A DNA stretch of 11,595 bases from positions 1 to 11,595 of the forward strand of contig CAMLLA010000095.1 of NCBI GenBank assembly GCA_946480525.1. The letters run 5' to 3'. A model generated the notes under the pieces. That model ran no database searches. It saw nothing but the letters and a program-made list of their open reading frames with translations, and was not told the DNA's origin. The translations under genes were made by a program, and so were the position numbers. This document shows positions 9,577-11,595 of this stretch, in pieces (within the stretch, counting starts at the first letter, position 1; each line of letters opens with the position of its first letter). This DNA is from an uncultured Asticcacaulis sp. (GTDB lineage Bacteria > Pseudomonadota > Alphaproteobacteria > Caulobacterales > Caulobacteraceae).

Positions 9577-11261
9577 AGGCGCCTTAAGAAAGAAGGGATT
9601 TCCAGATCATCCTCCGCATCGGCTGAAGGCTGCTCCACCGGCTTGGCGACCGGGCTGGCCGAGGCCGCAGCACCCTTGGCAGGAGCCGGCTGATAGCGAT
9701 CGGCTTCGTCGTCGACGCTTTGCGCCGAGCCTACCGGCGAGAAATCATTGCGCTGGCGCTGCGGAAACAGACCACGCCAGAACGACTCGCGGCCTTCCTC
9801 CTCCGTATTGAGACGGGGTGCGGGCGCAGGCGCCGCAGGACGGGACTGCGGAGCCGCGGCCTGAGGCGCGGGAGCCTGCGAGGCGTAGGTATTGGGGCGC
9901 GTAATGGTCGGACGGCTGATCTGCGGCTCGACACGTGGCGCCGGCGTAATGGCGGGCGCGGCCTGCGGCGTCGCGGCAGCCGGAAGATCTTCCATGGCCA
10001 TCGGATCGACGATCTTGCGAATCACCTGCGGCTCTTCAGCGGTTGGCGCCGGTGTGGGCTGAGGTGCGGCCGCCTGCTGAGCCGGAGCGGCTTCGAACAG
10101 GCTGGAGCGCGGAGCCGCCGGGGCGGCCGGGGCCGGAGCGGCCGCCGGGGCCACGGTGCGTTCCGCGGCCGGCGCAATCGGCTGGGCCGGCGCCGCTTGC
10201 TGAACCGGTTGTTCCTGACGCGACGCATAACCGAGGCCGAAGGTCGGCGCCGGCGTGTTGGTCTTGACCTGAGTGGTCAGCGGGGTTTGCAGCGCCACGC
10301 CATCCATGCCGGTTGCAACGACCGATACGCGCAGCTTGCCTTCCAGGGCGGGATCGAAGGCCGCACCGAAGATGATGTTGGCTTCCGGATCGACTTCGGA
10401 CGAGATGGCATTGGCCGCTTCGTCGACTTCGTGCAGCGTCATGTCGAGACCGCCGGTGACGTTGACCAGCACGGCCTTGGCGCCCTTCAGCGAGGTTTCG
10501 TCGAGCAGCGGATTCTGGATGGCGTTCTGGGCCGCCAGCAGGGCGCGGTCCTCGCCCGAAGCCTCGCCCGTGCCCATCATCGCCTTGCCCATGTCGGACA
10601 TGACCGAACGGACGTCGGCGAAGTCGAGATTGATCAGGCCCGGCAGGACCATCAGGTCGGTGATCGAACGGACGCCGGCGTGCAGGACCTGGTCGGCCAT
10701 GCCGAAGGCTTCGGCGAAGGTCGTGCGCTCATTGGCGATACGGAACAGGTTCTGGTTCGGAATGACGATCAGGGTGTCGACATAACGCTGAAGCTCGCTG
10801 ATGCCGGCATCGGCCAGACGCATGCGGTGACGGCCTTCGAAGGTGAAGGGCTTGGTCACGACGCCGACGGTAAGGATGCCGCGCTCACGGGCGCACTTGG
10901 CGATGATCGGGGCCGCGCCGGTGCCGGTGCCGCCGCCCATGCCGGCGGTGATGAACACCATGTGCGCGCCTTCCAGGTGCTCGGCGATCGTATCGCTCGA
11001 CTCCTCGGCGGCGGTCATGCCGACTTCGGGATGAGCGCCGGCGCCCAGCCCCATGGTGATGCCGACGCCCAGCTGGATGCGGGCTTCGGTGCGGGAAAAC
11101 TGCAACTGCTGAGCGTCCGTATTGGCTACGACGAACTCTACGCCCTCCAGCCCCGCCTCGATCATGTTGTTGACGGCGTTCCCACCGGCTCCGCCGACCC
11201 CAAAGACGACGATGCGCGGCTTCAGCTCCTGGTGGCGCGGCGCAGAAAGACTAATAGCCAT
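9567..11261 (-). CDS. ftsZ: Cell division protein FtsZ
   Basis: FtsZ is the tubulin-like GTPase that forms the division ring at midcell. The 564-residue product has a GTPase domain (about 15-325) with [13 protein letters not shown] (21-33), the tubulin signature GGGTGTG (109-115) and the T7 loop NLDFAD (211-216). A very long Pro/Ala/Gln-rich linker (about 326-551) follows, then a C-terminal partner-binding peptide, [12 protein letters not shown] (553-564). The linker is longer than the roughly 170 residues I recall for Caulobacter crescentus, and carries a conserved-looking basic-aromatic patch, [12 protein letters not shown] (493-504). The start MAISLSAPR matches Caulobacter FtsZ; AAAGG lies about 12 bases upstream. 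The nucleotide sequence at 10111-10153, coding for the Pro/Ala stretch, is nearly pure GC and repetitive. Its own terminator follows, and the gene is expected to be cell-cycle controlled from the region upstream. Confidence 0.99.
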   Translation of the reverse strand: MAISLSAPRHQELKPRIVVFGVGGAGGNAVNNMIEAGLEGVEFVVANTDAQQLQFSRTEARIQLGVGITMGLGAGAHPEVGMTAAEESSDTIAEHLEGAHMVFITAGMGGGTGTGAAPIIAKCARERGILTVGVVTKPFTFEGRHRMRLADAGISELQRYVDTLIVIPNQNLFRIANERTTFAEAFGMADQVLHAGVRSITDLMVLPGLINLDFADVRSVMSDMGKAMMGTGEASGEDRALLAAQNAIQNPLLDETSLKGAKAVLVNVTGGLDMTLHEVDEAANAISSEVDPEANIIFGAAFDPALEGKLRVSVVATGMDGVALQTPLTTQVKTNTPAPTFGLGYASRQEQPVQQAAPAQPIAPAAERTVAPAAAPAPAAPAAPRSSLFEAAPAQQAAAPQPTPAPTAEEPQVIRKIVDPMAMEDLPAAATPQAAPAITPAPRVEPQISRPTITRPNTYASQAPAPQAAAPQSRPAAPAPAPRLNTEEEGRESFWRGLFPQRQRNDFSPVGSAQSVDDEADRYQPAPAKGAAASASPVAKPVEQPSADAEDDLEIPSFLRRLAN

Positions 11262-11362
11262 GGCTTCAGACTACCTTTCCAATCAGACTTCCGGCATTCA
11301 GCCCGAAGCTCTCCCCGTACAGGGGCGACAAAGCGGATAGTTCTCATCCACCGAATCTGCCC

Positions 11363-11390
11363 CTAATAGCAGAGATGAATGAGACATCAA
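11363..11390 (-). promoter_or_regulatory. Candidate ftsZ promoter
   Basis: On the - strand TTGATG (11390-11385) is followed after 16 bases by TATTAG (11368-11363), preceded by TG as an extended -10; GCTA at the -10 also fits the start of the Caulobacter housekeeping consensus GCTANAWC. The predicted start is near 11356, giving a leader of about 95 bases that contains a short CCCC-GTACA-GGGG hairpin (11313-11325). A GANTC methylation site (11353-11357) falls on the predicted start. Confidence 0.45.
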
Positions 11391-11396
11391 ATATGC

Positions 11397-11411
11397 TTAA
11401 CGATTGGTTAC
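11397..11411 (-). promoter_or_regulatory. CtrA-like binding site upstream of ftsZ
   Basis: The + strand reads TTAA-CGATTGG-TTAC, seven of eight positions of the CtrA consensus TTAA-N7-TTAA. It lies 6 bases upstream of the candidate -35. In Caulobacter crescentus CtrA represses ftsZ, so a site here is expected, but one mismatch and the eye-only search leave doubt. Confidence 0.4.
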
Positions 11412-11444
11412 CGGATAACTTGAGTCGGGCGCTTTTGAAGCCAT

Positions 11445-11476
11445 TTTGGTAATAAATTTTAAGAAAAATTACCAAA
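11445..11476. repeat. 9-bp inverted repeat in the ftsZ upstream region
   Basis: TTTGGTAAT (11445-11453) and ATTACCAAA (11468-11476) are perfect inverted copies separated by 14 very AT-rich bases. Half-site centres are 23 bases apart, about two helical turns, as in sites bound by a dimeric regulator. Within it TTAA-N6-TTAC resembles a mis-spaced CtrA motif. No T-run follows on either side, so it is not a terminator. Confidence 0.45.
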
Positions 11477-11595
11477 GTGTGACTTTTGCTCGCCACGTTG
11501 TGACAGGCGTTGGAACAATCGGTATTGTCCGCTTACAGGTTTCAACGGCAACCGATCGCTCCCCTCGCCGGTTACGGTCGAATCAGCCCAGACCT

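Larger units (their letters stand above)
11262..11595. other. Gene-free region upstream of ftsZ (334 bases)
   Basis: I see no gene here. It is clearly more AT-rich than the flanking genes. It holds three GANTC sites (11353-11357, 11422-11426, 11580-11584), the candidate promoter, the CtrA-like site and the inverted repeat listed separately. It also has two direct TGTGAC copies 21 bases apart (11478-11483 and 11499-11504) and ACAAT-CGGT-ATTGT (11515-11528). ftsA is expected further upstream by synteny, but no FtsA C-terminus is recognisable before the window ends. Confidence 0.7.

Noticed and set aside
10111..10153. GC-rich repeat tract as a possible tandem repeat element
   Set aside because: It stays in frame and simply encodes the Pro/Ala stretch of the FtsZ linker; low-complexity coding sequence explains it.
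9720..11366. 548-codon open frame on the + strand
   Set aside because: It is antisense to ftsZ and extremely Arg/Gly-rich, the usual shadow of a Pro/Ala-rich GC gene.
11459..11593. Open - strand frame entering from the right edge, as a possible FtsA C-terminus
   Set aside because: It encodes about 44 residues ending in GNFS with no resemblance to the usual Trp-Leu-rich end of FtsA, and it crosses the AT-rich inverted repeat. I regard it as non-coding.

Overview
The window looks like chromosomal core DNA from an alphaproteobacterium of the Caulobacter family. The FtsZ N-terminus, the gene order ftsZ-lpxC-bamD-recN-ligA, a GTTC-N7-GTTC LexA-type box and possible CcrM (GANTC) and CtrA-type sites all point that way. 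The moderately high rather than extreme GC content fits Asticcacaulis better than Caulobacter proper, but that genus call is an inference.

Layout. Two genes lie on the + strand at the left: a small secreted protein with a twin-arginine signal (45-536) and a long Xaa-Pro aminopeptidase (675-2510). Between them is an unusually structured spacer with several perfect inverted repeats. Everything to the right is on the - strand, read from right to left: ftsZ (cell division), lpxC (lipid A synthesis), bamD (outer-membrane protein assembly), recN (double-strand-break repair), a small two-helix membrane protein, ligA (NAD-dependent DNA ligase) and a short-chain dehydrogenase. The aminopeptidase and the dehydrogenase converge, and their stop codons overlap.

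Transcription units. ftsZ is followed by a textbook intrinsic terminator only 46 bases before the lpxC start, so ftsZ is probably uncoupled from lpxC. recN has its own candidate promoter with a perfect LexA-type box. The small membrane gene is tightly coupled to recN: its Shine-Dalgarno overlaps the recN stop. ligA and the dehydrogenase overlap by ATGA. A DNA-damage-inducible unit recN - membrane protein - ligA - dehydrogenase is therefore plausible. The 334-base stretch upstream of ftsZ holds no gene, but carries a candidate promoter, a CtrA-like site, three GANTC sites and a 9-bp inverted repeat.

The genes serve envelope growth and division (FtsZ, LpxC, BamD) and DNA repair and replication (RecN, LigA). 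I find no mobile element, CRISPR array, tRNA or rRNA, and no convincing undescribed multi-gene system. The most interesting signals are regulatory, plus two unassigned small proteins.
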